From positions 62,001 to 126,000 of the forward strand of contig CAWBCW010000011.1 in assembly GCA_963787345.1 (NCBI GenBank): 64,000 bases of DNA. Direction: 5' to 3'. The DNA comes from Bacillus_BD sp963787345 (GTDB lineage: Bacteria > Bacillota > Bacilli > Bacillales > Cytobacillaceae). Shown one piece after another: positions 33,329-41,840 of this stretch (position 1 is the stretch's first letter; the number at the start of each line of letters is the position of its first letter). Below the pieces are notes generated by a model. The model ran no database searches. It had not been told where the DNA came from and saw only the letters and a program-made list of their open reading frames with translations. The translations under genes were made by a program, and so were the position numbers.

Positions 33329-33360
33329 AAAGAGGCTGTCTATTGACAACCTCTGTTTTA
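33326..33360. terminator. bidirectional terminator between holA and rpsT
   Basis: AGAGGCTGTC and GACAACCTCT form the stem (one mismatch) with TGTTTTATT on the plus side and TTTTTAAG on the minus side. Confidence 0.85.
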
Positions 33361-33627
33361 TTATGCATTTAAAGAATTCACTTTTTTCATTAAACGAGCT
33401 TTCGTTCTAGAAGCTGCATTTTTATGAATAAGACCTTTTGATGAAAGTTTATCTAATTTACGAGCTGCTTCCACATAAGTGCTAGTTGCTGCAGTTGCAT
33501 CGTTAAGTGCAATCGCTGCTTCAACCTTTTTTATAGAAGTACGCATATCAGATTTCATCATATTGTTTTGCACATTTTTCTTTTCATTAATTTTCACGCG
33601 TTTAATCGCAGATTTAATATTTGGCAT
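33361..33627 (-). CDS. rpsT: 30S ribosomal protein S20
   Basis: S20 binds 16S rRNA early in assembly. The 88-residue basic protein begins MPNIKSAIKRVKINEKK and ends with RTKARLMKKVNSL, typical of Bacillus S20. ATG follows GGAGGTGAACTTT. It is transcribed against holA and gpr and has its own promoter about 90 bp upstream. Confidence 0.98.
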   Translation of the reverse strand: MPNIKSAIKRVKINEKKNVQNNMMKSDMRTSIKKVEAAIALNDATAATSTYVEAARKLDKLSSKGLIHKNAASRTKARLMKKVNSLNA

Positions 33628-33710
33628 TAAAGTTCACCTCCTAATATATAAGCATCGAGATGTTTATGAACTCGATTATACATCCATTACCATTTGTAAG
33701 AACAAATGAT

Positions 33711-33739
33711 ATTTTATCAAACGGAAGTGAATATTGCAA
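33711..33739 (-). promoter_or_regulatory. sigma-A promoter for rpsT
   Basis: On the minus strand TTGCAA (33739-33734), 17-bp spacer, TAAAAT (33716-33711). A small hairpin (CATTTGT/ACAAATG) lies just downstream in the leader. Confidence 0.65.
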
Positions 33740-33870
33740 TACTCCGGAAAAAATTATAGTAGAAACTTTATGGACTGAGGAGAGTTCGTGTTTACAATTA
33801 TTTGAATGATTTCCTTTAATTGCGGTAAAGATAGACATTAATCTAAACTTTACTAAAATTTGGGGGGATT

Positions 33871-35001
33871 ATGATGAAAAAGGAACTTGATTTAAGTCGA
33901 TATTCGATCCGAACCGATCTAGCTATCGAGGCTCGTGAGATATTTATTAATGAAAAAAGTAATCAGCATATAGGAGAACAAGAGGATCTTTCACGAATTG
34001 AAGGTGTCATTATAAAGGAGAGAGAAGTTGCCGACGTAAAAATTACCTTTGTCGAGGTGACAAAGGAAGGAGAAAATGCAATTGGAAAAAAACAGGGGCA
34101 ATATTTAACGATTGAAGTGGTAGGAATCAGAGAAAGTGATACGAAATTGCAACAAAAGGTAGAGGGCGTATTTGCTTCTGAGTTTGCCCACTTTTTAAAA
34201 CAAAATGGCATAAAGGAAGATGATACATGTTTAGTAGTGGGGCTGGGAAATTGGAATGTGACGCCAGATGCCCTCGGACCTCAAGTGTGTGAAAGTTTAC
34301 TTGTAACAAGACATCTATTTGAATTACAGCCTGGTAATGTAGAAGAAGGTTATCGTCCGGTAAGTGCATTGTCACCGGGTGTAATGGGCATTACCGGAAT
34401 CGAAACGAGTGACATTATCTTCGGTGTCGTTGAAAAGACGAAGCCTGACTTTGTTATTGCCGTTGATGCTTTAGCATCTCGATCGATTGAAAGGGTCAAT
34501 GCTACGATTCAAATTTCAAATACAGGGATTCATCCTGGTTCTGGGGTCGGGAACAAGAGGAAGGAATTAAGTAAAGAAACATTAGGAATTCCTGTATTTG
34601 CAATCGGTGTTCCTACTGTCGTCGATGCGGTTTCAATTACAAGTGACACGATTGATTTAATATTAAAACATTTTGGCAAAGAATTAAGAGAAGGAGATCG
34701 ACCATCTCGTGCTCTAGCACCTGCAGGAATGACTTTTGGTAAAAGAAAAAAACTTACAGAAGAAGATTTACCTGATGAACAGCATCGGGAAACCTTTTTA
34801 GGGATAATTGGAACATTGCCAGAGGAGGAGAAACGAAAGTTAATCTATGAAGTACTAGCTCCACTCGGACATAATTTAATGGTTACCCCGAAAGAAGTCG
34901 ATGTATTTATAGAAGATATGGCCCATTTAATTGCCAGTGGATTAAATGCAAGCCTCCATAGCAAAGTTGATCAAGATAATACAGGGTTCTATACGAGATA
35001 A
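33871..35001 (+). CDS. gpr: germination protease GPR
   Basis: GPR degrades small acid-soluble spore proteins in the first minutes of germination. The 376-residue zymogen begins MMKKELDLSRYSIRTDLA; the mature enzyme is made by removal of the N-terminal propeptide. Conserved blocks are VGLGNWNVTPDALGP, GVMGITGIETSDI, IHPGSGVGNKRKE and LAPAGMTFGK. ATG follows GGGGGGATT; ATG 33874 is an alternative. B. subtilis gpr is read by forespore sigma factors; I could not place such a promoter confidently. Confidence 0.97.
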   Translation: MMKKELDLSRYSIRTDLAIEAREIFINEKSNQHIGEQEDLSRIEGVIIKEREVADVKITFVEVTKEGENAIGKKQGQYLTIEVVGIRESDTKLQQKVEGVFASEFAHFLKQNGIKEDDTCLVVGLGNWNVTPDALGPQVCESLLVTRHLFELQPGNVEEGYRPVSALSPGVMGITGIETSDIIFGVVEKTKPDFVIAVDALASRSIERVNATIQISNTGIHPGSGVGNKRKELSKETLGIPVFAIGVPTVVDAVSITSDTIDLILKHFGKELREGDRPSRALAPAGMTFGKRKKLTEEDLPDEQHRETFLGIIGTLPEEEKRKLIYEVLAPLGHNLMVTPKEVDVFIEDMAHLIASGLNASLHSKVDQDNTGFYTR

Positions 35002-35114
35002 GGTTCCGTTTTAAAGAAAACAATAGAGTGCCATCTTGGATTAAAAGACAGGTTCTATCTTCTCTAGCAGAGTCATATAAATTAGTAGACTCAGGGGCGT
35101 AGAGAGGTGGAGAA

Positions 35115-36320
35115 ATGAAATCTGTTAAATCACACCAATTAATGGTTACGATTAAAGGTACTCATTTATTAAAAGGGTTGATCCTATTTGTATGTTCGCT
35201 CATTTTAATTTTTTCGATCAGCGGGGTTCTAACTACTTTAGACCCGAAATATCGACCGGCATCTAATTCGGTTAAATCAGCAACAACGAATATTACAGGT
35301 GATATGCTCTATCATTTAATCGGTCTTGAAAATCATTACTTCTTAGAGGGATTGCCCGAATCAACACCAGAACCAGCTTTGACTCAGTATTTATTTAAAT
35401 TATCGACCAATATCAATTTAGATGATCCACGGAGTTTGCTTGGCAGGGAACTCCCGGCATTTTCAATTTTTGATACGGAGATTATCGTCGCAGGTGAAGG
35501 AACAGATTATACGAATATGCCAATTGAATCGGCTCCACCACTAGAAATTCTCCAAGCAGAGAAGGAAGCTGCTCTGCAAAATACCGATGACATCGAAGGA
35601 GATGGCGAAGGTGACGGAACCCAAACACCACCGAGTACCACTGGGGATAGGGATGTTGTTTATGTTTATTTTTCCCATAATCGTGAATCGTTTCTTCCCT
35701 ACTTAAAGGGTGTGACAAATCCAAACCATGCCTACCATTCACAAGTGAATGTAACAAATATTGGGGACAGGCTTAAGGAGAAATTAGAAGGACACGGAAT
35801 CGGTACCTTTGTCGATAAAACCGATATTGAAGCTAGATTAAAAGAAAAGGGTCTATCCTTCGCAAGATCCTATCAAGAATCAAGATTAGTTGTAGAAGCA
35901 GCAGTGACGCAAAATCATGATTTATCGTATTTGATTGATATTCATCGAGATTCTAGAAGAAAGAAAGACACGTTGATTGAGATGAATGGAAAATCATATG
36001 CAAAGCTTGCTTTTGTTATTGGCGGTGAGCATGCAAATTATGAAAAGAACCTTGCCTTTGCGAATGAACTCCAGAGACGACTTGATGAATCTTATAAGGG
36101 CCTTAGCCGAGGGGTCTTTACAAAGAAAGGTGCAGGTACAAATGGCAAGTTTAACCAAGACCTTTCGGAAAATGCCATTCTCGTAGAATTTGGCGGCGTT
36201 GATAATACGTTTGAGGAATTATACAATTCTGCGGAAGTGTTAGCAGACGTCTTTAGTGATTATTATTGGCAGGCAGAACGTGTAGATCAACCAGCCGAGA
36301 ATCCTGCGAATGAAAGTTAG
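35115..36320 (+). CDS. spoIIP: stage II sporulation protein P
   Basis: SpoIIP is the peptidoglycan amidase and endopeptidase of the SpoIID-SpoIIM-SpoIIP engulfment machine. The 401-residue protein has an N-terminal membrane anchor (about residues 17-40), a linker with a GDGEGDGTQTPP stretch, and the catalytic domain with VYFSHNRESFLPYL, IDIHRDSRRK and LVEFGGVDNTFEE, giving zinc-binding His and Glu. ATG follows GAGAGGTGGAGAA. It is downstream of gpr, as in B. subtilis. Confidence 0.96.
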   Translation: MKSVKSHQLMVTIKGTHLLKGLILFVCSLILIFSISGVLTTLDPKYRPASNSVKSATTNITGDMLYHLIGLENHYFLEGLPESTPEPALTQYLFKLSTNINLDDPRSLLGRELPAFSIFDTEIIVAGEGTDYTNMPIESAPPLEILQAEKEAALQNTDDIEGDGEGDGTQTPPSTTGDRDVVYVYFSHNRESFLPYLKGVTNPNHAYHSQVNVTNIGDRLKEKLEGHGIGTFVDKTDIEARLKEKGLSFARSYQESRLVVEAAVTQNHDLSYLIDIHRDSRRKKDTLIEMNGKSYAKLAFVIGGEHANYEKNLAFANELQRRLDESYKGLSRGVFTKKGAGTNGKFNQDLSENAILVEFGGVDNTFEELYNSAEVLADVFSDYYWQAERVDQPAENPANES

Positions 36321-36337
36321 AAAGAGAGTGACCGGCT

Positions 36338-36679
36338 ATGAAAATGTTTCTGTTAAAATCTGTTTTCCTTGCATGCCTTATGTTCGTTTCAGTTTTATTT
36401 GGAATGCAACAGGCGAATGAAGGGATCGTAAGAATGAAGGGTTATGGGCATGAACAATTTCAAAGTCCTATAACCATTAATGAAAAAGAAGAAGGTGAGC
36501 TGGAGGCATCCATACTTGGAAATCCTATTTCGAGTCATGATATTGAAAAGAAAAAAGAGAAGTTAGAAGAAATGAAGGCTTTTAATTTTTTCTCTTCTAT
36601 TGGAAAAATCTTAGCTGCCTTCATTTCAAACATAACAGACATGATCATCAAATTCATAGCAGGTATTATTGCGAAATAA
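36338..36679 (+). CDS. yqxA: YqxA family protein (DUF3679)
   Basis: A 113-residue protein with an N-terminal hydrophobic segment (residues ~5-22), a charged middle, and an amphipathic or membrane-like C-terminus (FISNITDMIIKFIAGIIAK). It matches YqxA (DUF3679), the gene that follows spoIIP in B. subtilis. Function unknown; position suggests sporulation. It starts 17 nt after spoIIP behind AAGAGAGTGA. Confidence 0.85.
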   Translation: MKMFLLKSVFLACLMFVSVLFGMQQANEGIVRMKGYGHEQFQSPITINEKEEGELEASILGNPISSHDIEKKKEKLEEMKAFNFFSSIGKILAAFISNITDMIIKFIAGIIAK

Positions 36680-36742
36680 TGATCGTTAATAAGAAATTCC
36701 CATAAAATCTAAATGATTCAATAATTGAATCTTCGTTGTTTC

Positions 36743-36851
36743 AGTTCCAGCGCCTAGCCGCCCGAGGTCATAAGGTTTCTCTTATGGCTTCAGTTTTTAG
36801 AGAAATCAATTAGGCTCTGCGTAGACTTAAGGCTAACCGAGGCGCTTGCAC
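36743..36851. repeat. structured intergenic repeat, family 3, copy 2
   Basis: About 109 bp between yqxA and lepA, starting AGTTCCAGCGCCTAG and ending ACCGAGGCGCTTGCAC, with the AGCGCC/GGCGCT ends of the element at 21696-21913 but a different, shorter interior. Confidence 0.7.
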
Positions 36852-36875
36852 ATTCCTTTATCCTACTGTTATAAT
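36846..36875 (+). promoter_or_regulatory. sigma-A promoter for lepA
   Basis: TTGCAC (36846-36851) and TATAAT (36870-36875) with an 18-bp spacer, about 45 bp before the lepA start. The -35 box is the last six bases of the family 3 repeat. Confidence 0.6.
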
Positions 36876-36921
36876 CAAAAAATAGTGTATATGTGGATGA
36901 CTAGTAGGAGTGGACAAACAG

Positions 36922-38760
36922 ATGAATAGTGAAGACAGATTAAATAGACAAGAAAAGATTCGTAATTTTTCCATCATCGCACATATTGATCATGGAAAAT
37001 CGACTTTAGCTGATCGGCTTTTAGAACAAACGAACACTTTGACAAAACGGGAAATGAAGTCTCAATTACTCGATTCGATGGATTTAGAACGAGAAAGAGG
37101 CATCACAATTAAATTAAATGCGGTCCAGTTGAAATATCAAGCGAAAAATGGAGAGATATATACTTTTCATTTAATTGATACCCCTGGACACGTCGATTTT
37201 ACGTATGAGGTCTCCCGAAGCCTTGCAGCGTGTGAAGGAGCAATCCTCGTTGTCGATGCTGCACAAGGAATTGAGGCACAGACACTGGCAAATGTATATT
37301 TAGCCCTGGATAATGATTTAGAAATTCTTCCAGTTATTAATAAAATTGATTTACCAAGCGCAGATCCAGACAGAGTGAGACAAGAAGTCGAAGATATTAT
37401 TGGTCTTGATGCATCTGAGGCAGTGCTTGCATCAGCGAAAGCGGGCATTGGCATCGAGGATATTTTGGAGCAAATTGTTGAAAAAGTTCCGGCACCTACA
37501 GGAGATCCGGATGCACCGTTAAAAGCCTTAATTTTTGATTCATACTATGATGCTTATCGTGGAGTTGTCGTTTCTATTCGAATTATCGATGGTACGGTTA
37601 AAGCAGGCGATAAGATTAGAATGATGGCAACAGGAAAAGAATTTGAAGTAACAGAGGTCGGAGTTTCAAATCCAAAGCCTGTGCCAGTCGATGAATTAAC
37701 AGTTGGAGATGTTGGATTTTTATCAGCCTCCATTAAACACGTAGGGGATACAAGTGTAGGGGATACAATTACAAATGCAAAAAATGGGACTACAGAGCCT
37801 CTTCCTGGTTACCGTAAACTAAACCCAATGGTATTCTGTGGATTATATCCGATCGATACCGCTAAATACAATGATTTACGGGAAGCATTAGAAAAGCTCG
37901 AACTAAATGACTCGTCCCTTCAATATGAACCAGAGACATCACAAGCCCTTGGTTTCGGTTTTCGATGTGGTTTCTTAGGACTGCTTCATATGGAGATTAT
38001 TCAAGAGCGAATTGAGCGGGAATTTAATATTGATTTAATCACGACAGCACCAAGTGTTATTTATGAAGTAAAGATGACGGATGGGACTGCGATTCGAGTG
38101 GATAATCCAGCTGATATGCCCGATCCGCAAAAAATTGATACGATTGAAGAACCTTATGTAAAAGCAACGATGATGGCACCGAATGATTATGTAGGTGCAA
38201 TTATGGAAATTTGCCAAAATAAACGCGGGAATTTTATCAATATGGAATACTTGGATGAAACTCGTGTCAGCATTATTTACGAAATGCCGCTGTCAGAAAT
38301 CGTCTATGATTTCTTTGACCAATTAAAATCAAGTACGAAGGGATATGCATCCTTTGATTACGAACTAATTGGCTATAAACCGTCTAGGCTTGTCAAAATG
38401 GATATCCTTTTAAATGCTGAAAAAGTGGATGCCTTAAGCTTTATTGTCCACAAAGACTTTTCTTATGAGCGTGGAAAAGTAATTGTCGAGAAGCTTAAAG
38501 AGTTAATTCCACGTCAACAATTTGAGGTCCCTGTTCAAGCAGCAATTGGACAAAAAATTGTTGCGCGTTCTAGCATTAAGGCAATACGAAAAAATGTATT
38601 GGCGAAATGTTACGGAGGAGATATTTCTCGTAAACGGAAACTATTAGAAAAGCAAAAAGAAGGTAAGAAACGAATGAAGATGGTTGGTTCTGTAGAAATT
38701 CCACAAGAAGCATTCATGGCTGTATTAAAAATGGATGACAACAATCCATCGAAAAAATAA
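36922..38760 (+). CDS. lepA: elongation factor 4 (LepA)
   Basis: LepA is a ribosome-associated translational GTPase with roles in back-translocation and 30S assembly. G motifs are AHIDHGKSTLA (G1), DTPGHVDF (G3) and NKIDLPSADP (G4); RGITIKLNAV is G2. The C-terminal LepA domain (GDISRKRKLLEKQKEGKKRM) is complete. ATG 36922 gives 612 residues, the B. subtilis length; GTG 36910 overlaps the AGGAG binding site. Confidence 0.97.
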   Translation: MNSEDRLNRQEKIRNFSIIAHIDHGKSTLADRLLEQTNTLTKREMKSQLLDSMDLERERGITIKLNAVQLKYQAKNGEIYTFHLIDTPGHVDFTYEVSRSLAACEGAILVVDAAQGIEAQTLANVYLALDNDLEILPVINKIDLPSADPDRVRQEVEDIIGLDASEAVLASAKAGIGIEDILEQIVEKVPAPTGDPDAPLKALIFDSYYDAYRGVVVSIRIIDGTVKAGDKIRMMATGKEFEVTEVGVSNPKPVPVDELTVGDVGFLSASIKHVGDTSVGDTITNAKNGTTEPLPGYRKLNPMVFCGLYPIDTAKYNDLREALEKLELNDSSLQYEPETSQALGFGFRCGFLGLLHMEIIQERIEREFNIDLITTAPSVIYEVKMTDGTAIRVDNPADMPDPQKIDTIEEPYVKATMMAPNDYVGAIMEICQNKRGNFINMEYLDETRVSIIYEMPLSEIVYDFFDQLKSSTKGYASFDYELIGYKPSRLVKMDILLNAEKVDALSFIVHKDFSYERGKVIVEKLKELIPRQQFEVPVQAAIGQKIVARSSIKAIRKNVLAKCYGGDISRKRKLLEKQKEGKKRMKMVGSVEIPQEAFMAVLKMDDNNPSKK

Positions 38761-38770
38761 AAAAATGTGG

Positions 38771-38813
38771 AAAGAGGTTAGTTGCGCTTTTAAATAGGCG
38801 ACAACCTCTTTTT
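38771..38813 (+). terminator. terminator after lepA
   Basis: AAAGAGGTT pairs with AACCTCTTT, an extended stem with an interior loop, followed by TTTTT. Confidence 0.85.
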
Positions 38814-38836
38814 CGCATTAGAGAGGAGGGGGTAAA

Positions 38837-39973
38837 ATGGTTCAGGCCGCCTATATTCACATCCCTTTTTGCGAACATATCTGTCATTATTGTGATTTTA
38901 ATAAAGTATTTTTAAAAAATCAGCCTGTTAATGAGTATATTGAAGCACTTGAAACAGAAATGAGAATAGCTTTAGCAGGAACGCCAAAAAAATTAATGAA
39001 TTCCATATTCGTTGGGGGAGGAACCCCGACCTCTTTAAATGAAAAACAGTTAGAAAGACTTTGTACGATTATTCGGGATCATTTACCTTTAGCTTCACAT
39101 GCAGAATATACATTTGAAGCAAACCCAGGGGACTTATCAGAGGAGAAATTAAAAATCTTATTTGATGGAGGGGTAAACCGAATTAGTTTTGGTGTGCAAA
39201 CCTTTGATGAAGAGCTGTTGAAAAAAATCGGAAGAACTCATAAACCGAAAGATGTTTATTCATCCATTGAACGGGCAAAAAAAGTTGGCTTTCAAAACAT
39301 TACGATTGATTTGATGTATAGTTTGCCAGGACAGACGCTCGATCAATTTAACCAAACCCTTGCTCTTTCATTTGCATTAGGAGTCACCCATTTTTCAGCA
39401 TACTCCCTTATTATTGAGCCTAAAACAGTTTTTTATCAATTGATGAATAAAGGAAAATTGCAAATTCCTAATGAAGATGAAGAAGCAGAGATGTATCATT
39501 TATTAATAGATGAAATGGAGAAGCACGGTTTCCATCAATATGAAATCAGTAATTTTGCAAAACCGGGATATGAAAGCAAACATAATTTAACTTATTGGGA
39601 TAATGACCATTACTATGGATTTGGTGCTGGTGCTCATGGATATATAAACGGAATTCGCCAGTCAAATTTTGGTCCGGTAAGAAAATATATGATGCCGCTT
39701 ACGAATGGTGAACTTCCAATCATCGATGCCCATCCATTATCGGAAAAAGAAAAATGGGAAGAAGAGATGTTTCTTGGATTACGTAAAGTGAAAGGTGTAT
39801 CGATTAGTCATTTTATGGAAAAGTTCGGCAAAAATCCGCTAGATATTTTCCAGGATAAAGTTAACGAACTAGAGAAACGTGATTTAATTATGATTGAAAA
39901 TGACCATATTTGTTTAACCCGACATGGTCGTTTTTTAGGCAATGAAGCATTCGAAGCATTCTTGTTAGACTAA
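38837..39973 (+). CDS. hemW: radical SAM heme chaperone HemW
   Basis: HemW is a membrane-associated radical SAM protein that binds and delivers heme. The 378-residue sequence has the cluster motif CEHICHYCDF (CxxxCxxC), the SAM-binding GGGTPTSL, and FEANPGDLSEEKL. It lacks features of true coproporphyrinogen dehydrogenase HemN, with which it is often confused. ATG follows GAGGAGGGGGTAAA. It lies between lepA and hrcA, as in B. subtilis (yqeR/hemN-like position). Confidence 0.92.
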   Translation: MVQAAYIHIPFCEHICHYCDFNKVFLKNQPVNEYIEALETEMRIALAGTPKKLMNSIFVGGGTPTSLNEKQLERLCTIIRDHLPLASHAEYTFEANPGDLSEEKLKILFDGGVNRISFGVQTFDEELLKKIGRTHKPKDVYSSIERAKKVGFQNITIDLMYSLPGQTLDQFNQTLALSFALGVTHFSAYSLIIEPKTVFYQLMNKGKLQIPNEDEEAEMYHLLIDEMEKHGFHQYEISNFAKPGYESKHNLTYWDNDHYYGFGAGAHGYINGIRQSNFGPVRKYMMPLTNGELPIIDAHPLSEKEKWEEEMFLGLRKVKGVSISHFMEKFGKNPLDIFQDKVNELEKRDLIMIENDHICLTRHGRFLGNEAFEAFLLD

Positions 39974-39999
39974 TTAAAGATAAAGTGGCGATATAATTA

Positions 40000-40028
40000 T
40001 TGACATCTCCCTATCATATTTGATATTT
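40000..40028 (+). promoter_or_regulatory. sigma-A promoter of the heat-shock operon
   Basis: TTGACA (40000-40005) is perfect; the -10 is less exact, GATATT (40022-40027) at 16 bp. The expected start point falls at the left edge of the CIRCE operator. Confidence 0.65.
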
Positions 40029-40039
40029 TAATATTAGAA

Positions 40040-40066
40040 TTAGCACTCGGGTTTAATGAGTGCTAA
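40040..40066. promoter_or_regulatory. CIRCE operator
   Basis: TTAGCACTC, 9-bp spacer, GAGTGCTAA: a perfect match to the CIRCE consensus bound by HrcA. It lies immediately before the hrcA ribosome binding site, so HrcA represses its own operon. Confidence 0.98.
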
Positions 40067-40080
40067 CAGAGGTGATGAGC

Positions 40081-41112
40081 ATGTTAACGGATCGTCAATT
40101 ATTGATTTTACAGGTGATCGTTGATGATTTTATTCAATTCGCCCAACCCGTTGGCTCTAGAAGTTTGGCCAAAAAGGATAAGATCGCATTAAGTTCTGCA
40201 ACAATCCGTAACGAAATGGCGGATCTAGAGGAACTGGGATTTATTGAAAAAACACACACATCATCCGGTAGAATTCCGTCTGAGAAGGGCTATCGATATT
40301 ATGTTGATCACTTACTTTCTCCACAGAAACCAGCCCAGAAAGACATTTATAAGATTAAGTCTATTTTTGCTGAACGAATTTATGAAATGGAAAAAATCGT
40401 TCAAAGGTCTGCGAAGATTTTGTCGGAACTCACCAATTATACTGCGATTGTACTTGGTCCTGATGTTAAGGAAAATAAGCTGAAAAGAATCCAAATGATT
40501 CCCATAAACAACGAAACAGCTGTAGCAATTATTATTACAAATACAGGACATGTAGAAAATAAATTGGTCCATTTACCCCAGTCTATTAATATAAATGAAA
40601 TTGAAAAGCTTGTTAACATTCTAAATGAGCGTTTGACTGGAGTTCCGCTTGAACAATTAAATGATAAAATGTTTAAAGAAGTGGCTGTTCTTTTGAAAAA
40701 ACATATTGAAAACTATGATTTTCTGCTTCATTCAGTAGCTGATACATTAAGTGTATCTCATAGTGAAAAATTATTTTTCGGCGGAAAAACAAATATGTTA
40801 AGTCAGCCAGAGTTTCATGATATCGATAAAGTCCGGGATCTCCTTGAGTTGATTGAACAGGAAAATGACTTTTATGAGATTATTCGTAAAAATCCAAGTG
40901 GTATCCATGTGAGGATTGGACGGGAAAATAATATTTCAGCAATGGAAGATTGTAGTTTCATTACGGCGACCTACTCCATTGGAGAAGAGCAGCTTGGATC
41001 CATTGCAGTCTTGGGGCCGACACGAATGGAGTACTCTCGTGTTATCAGTCTTATGAAGTTTCTGTCGAAGGATTTATCAACTGTTTTAACTAATTTGTAT
41101 CAAATAAAATAG
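40081..41112 (+). CDS. hrcA: heat-inducible transcription repressor HrcA
   Basis: HrcA binds CIRCE and represses hrcA-grpE-dnaK-dnaJ and groESL until chaperone demand rises. The 343-residue product, the same length as in B. subtilis, has an N-terminal winged helix (SSATIRNEMADLEELGFIEKTH) and a GAF-like dimerisation domain. ATG 40081 is used because AGAGGTG lies 6 nt upstream; ATG 40075 abuts it. Confidence 0.97.
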   Translation: MLTDRQLLILQVIVDDFIQFAQPVGSRSLAKKDKIALSSATIRNEMADLEELGFIEKTHTSSGRIPSEKGYRYYVDHLLSPQKPAQKDIYKIKSIFAERIYEMEKIVQRSAKILSELTNYTAIVLGPDVKENKLKRIQMIPINNETAVAIIITNTGHVENKLVHLPQSININEIEKLVNILNERLTGVPLEQLNDKMFKEVAVLLKKHIENYDFLLHSVADTLSVSHSEKLFFGGKTNMLSQPEFHDIDKVRDLLELIEQENDFYEIIRKNPSGIHVRIGRENNISAMEDCSFITATYSIGEEQLGSIAVLGPTRMEYSRVISLMKFLSKDLSTVLTNLYQIK

Positions 41113-41131
41113 ACGTGGAAATATTGTTAAG

Positions 41132-41160
41132 GGTGGGATTAGCCTTTCCGCCCCTTTCAA
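41132..41160 (+). terminator. weak hairpin after hrcA
   Basis: AAGGGTGGGA and TTCCGCCCCTT form an imperfect stem, followed by TCAATG. With no T run it is more likely a processing or attenuation hairpin inside the operon than a full terminator. Confidence 0.4.
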
Positions 41161-41234
41161 TGTGTATATAATATAATAAATTGCTATCACATTATGATGA
41201 AATAGTACATATAGTGAATTTTAAGGAGGTGACT

Positions 41235-41813
41235 ATGGTGACTGAAAAAGAGTTAAATAAAGAAGAAACAACCGTAGAAACAGAACAAGTAAACAATGAG
41301 GCAGTTGAAGAAACAGTGGCAGAAGAAATCGCAAATCAGGAAGAAACAGAAGTAGAACTTTTGAAGAAAGAAAATGAAGAATTAAAGGGAAAGCTTGAAG
41401 AAGCTGAAAATCGAATTCTTCGTTTGCAAGCTGATTTTGAAAATTCCCGTCGCCGTGCCAGGTTAGATTTGGAAGCGACTGAAAAATATAGAGCTCAAAG
41501 CCTAATCACTGGTTTATTACCAGCGATTGATAATTTTGAAAGAGCATTACAATTAGAGGCAGATAACGAGCAAGCTAAATCATTGCTTCAAGGGGTGGAA
41601 ATGGTTTACCGCAGTCTTTTAGATGCGTTGAAAGCAGAAGGCGCAGAGCAAATTGAAGCTGTTGGAAAAGAGTTTGATCCACATATCCATCAAGCGGTGA
41701 TGCAAGTAGAAGATGAAAGCTTTGATTCAAATATAGTCATAGAAGAATTGCAAAAAGGCTATATTTTAAAGGATCGAGTGATTCGTCCATCAATGGTAAA
41801 AGTAAATCAATAG
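41235..41813 (+). CDS. grpE: nucleotide exchange factor GrpE
   Basis: GrpE releases ADP from DnaK. The 192-residue product has an acidic low-complexity N-terminus, a long coiled coil (LKKENEELKGKLEEAENR), the family motif RLQADFENSRRRAR and a beta-domain ending KDRVIRPSMVKV. ATG 41235 follows AGGAGGTGACT. The open frame to 41181 lacks a binding site. Confidence 0.97.
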   Translation: MVTEKELNKEETTVETEQVNNEAVEETVAEEIANQEETEVELLKKENEELKGKLEEAENRILRLQADFENSRRRARLDLEATEKYRAQSLITGLLPAIDNFERALQLEADNEQAKSLLQGVEMVYRSLLDALKAEGAEQIEAVGKEFDPHIHQAVMQVEDESFDSNIVIEELQKGYILKDRVIRPSMVKVNQ

Positions 41814-41840
41814 TTACATAATGTTTTTGGAGGGAAGAAA

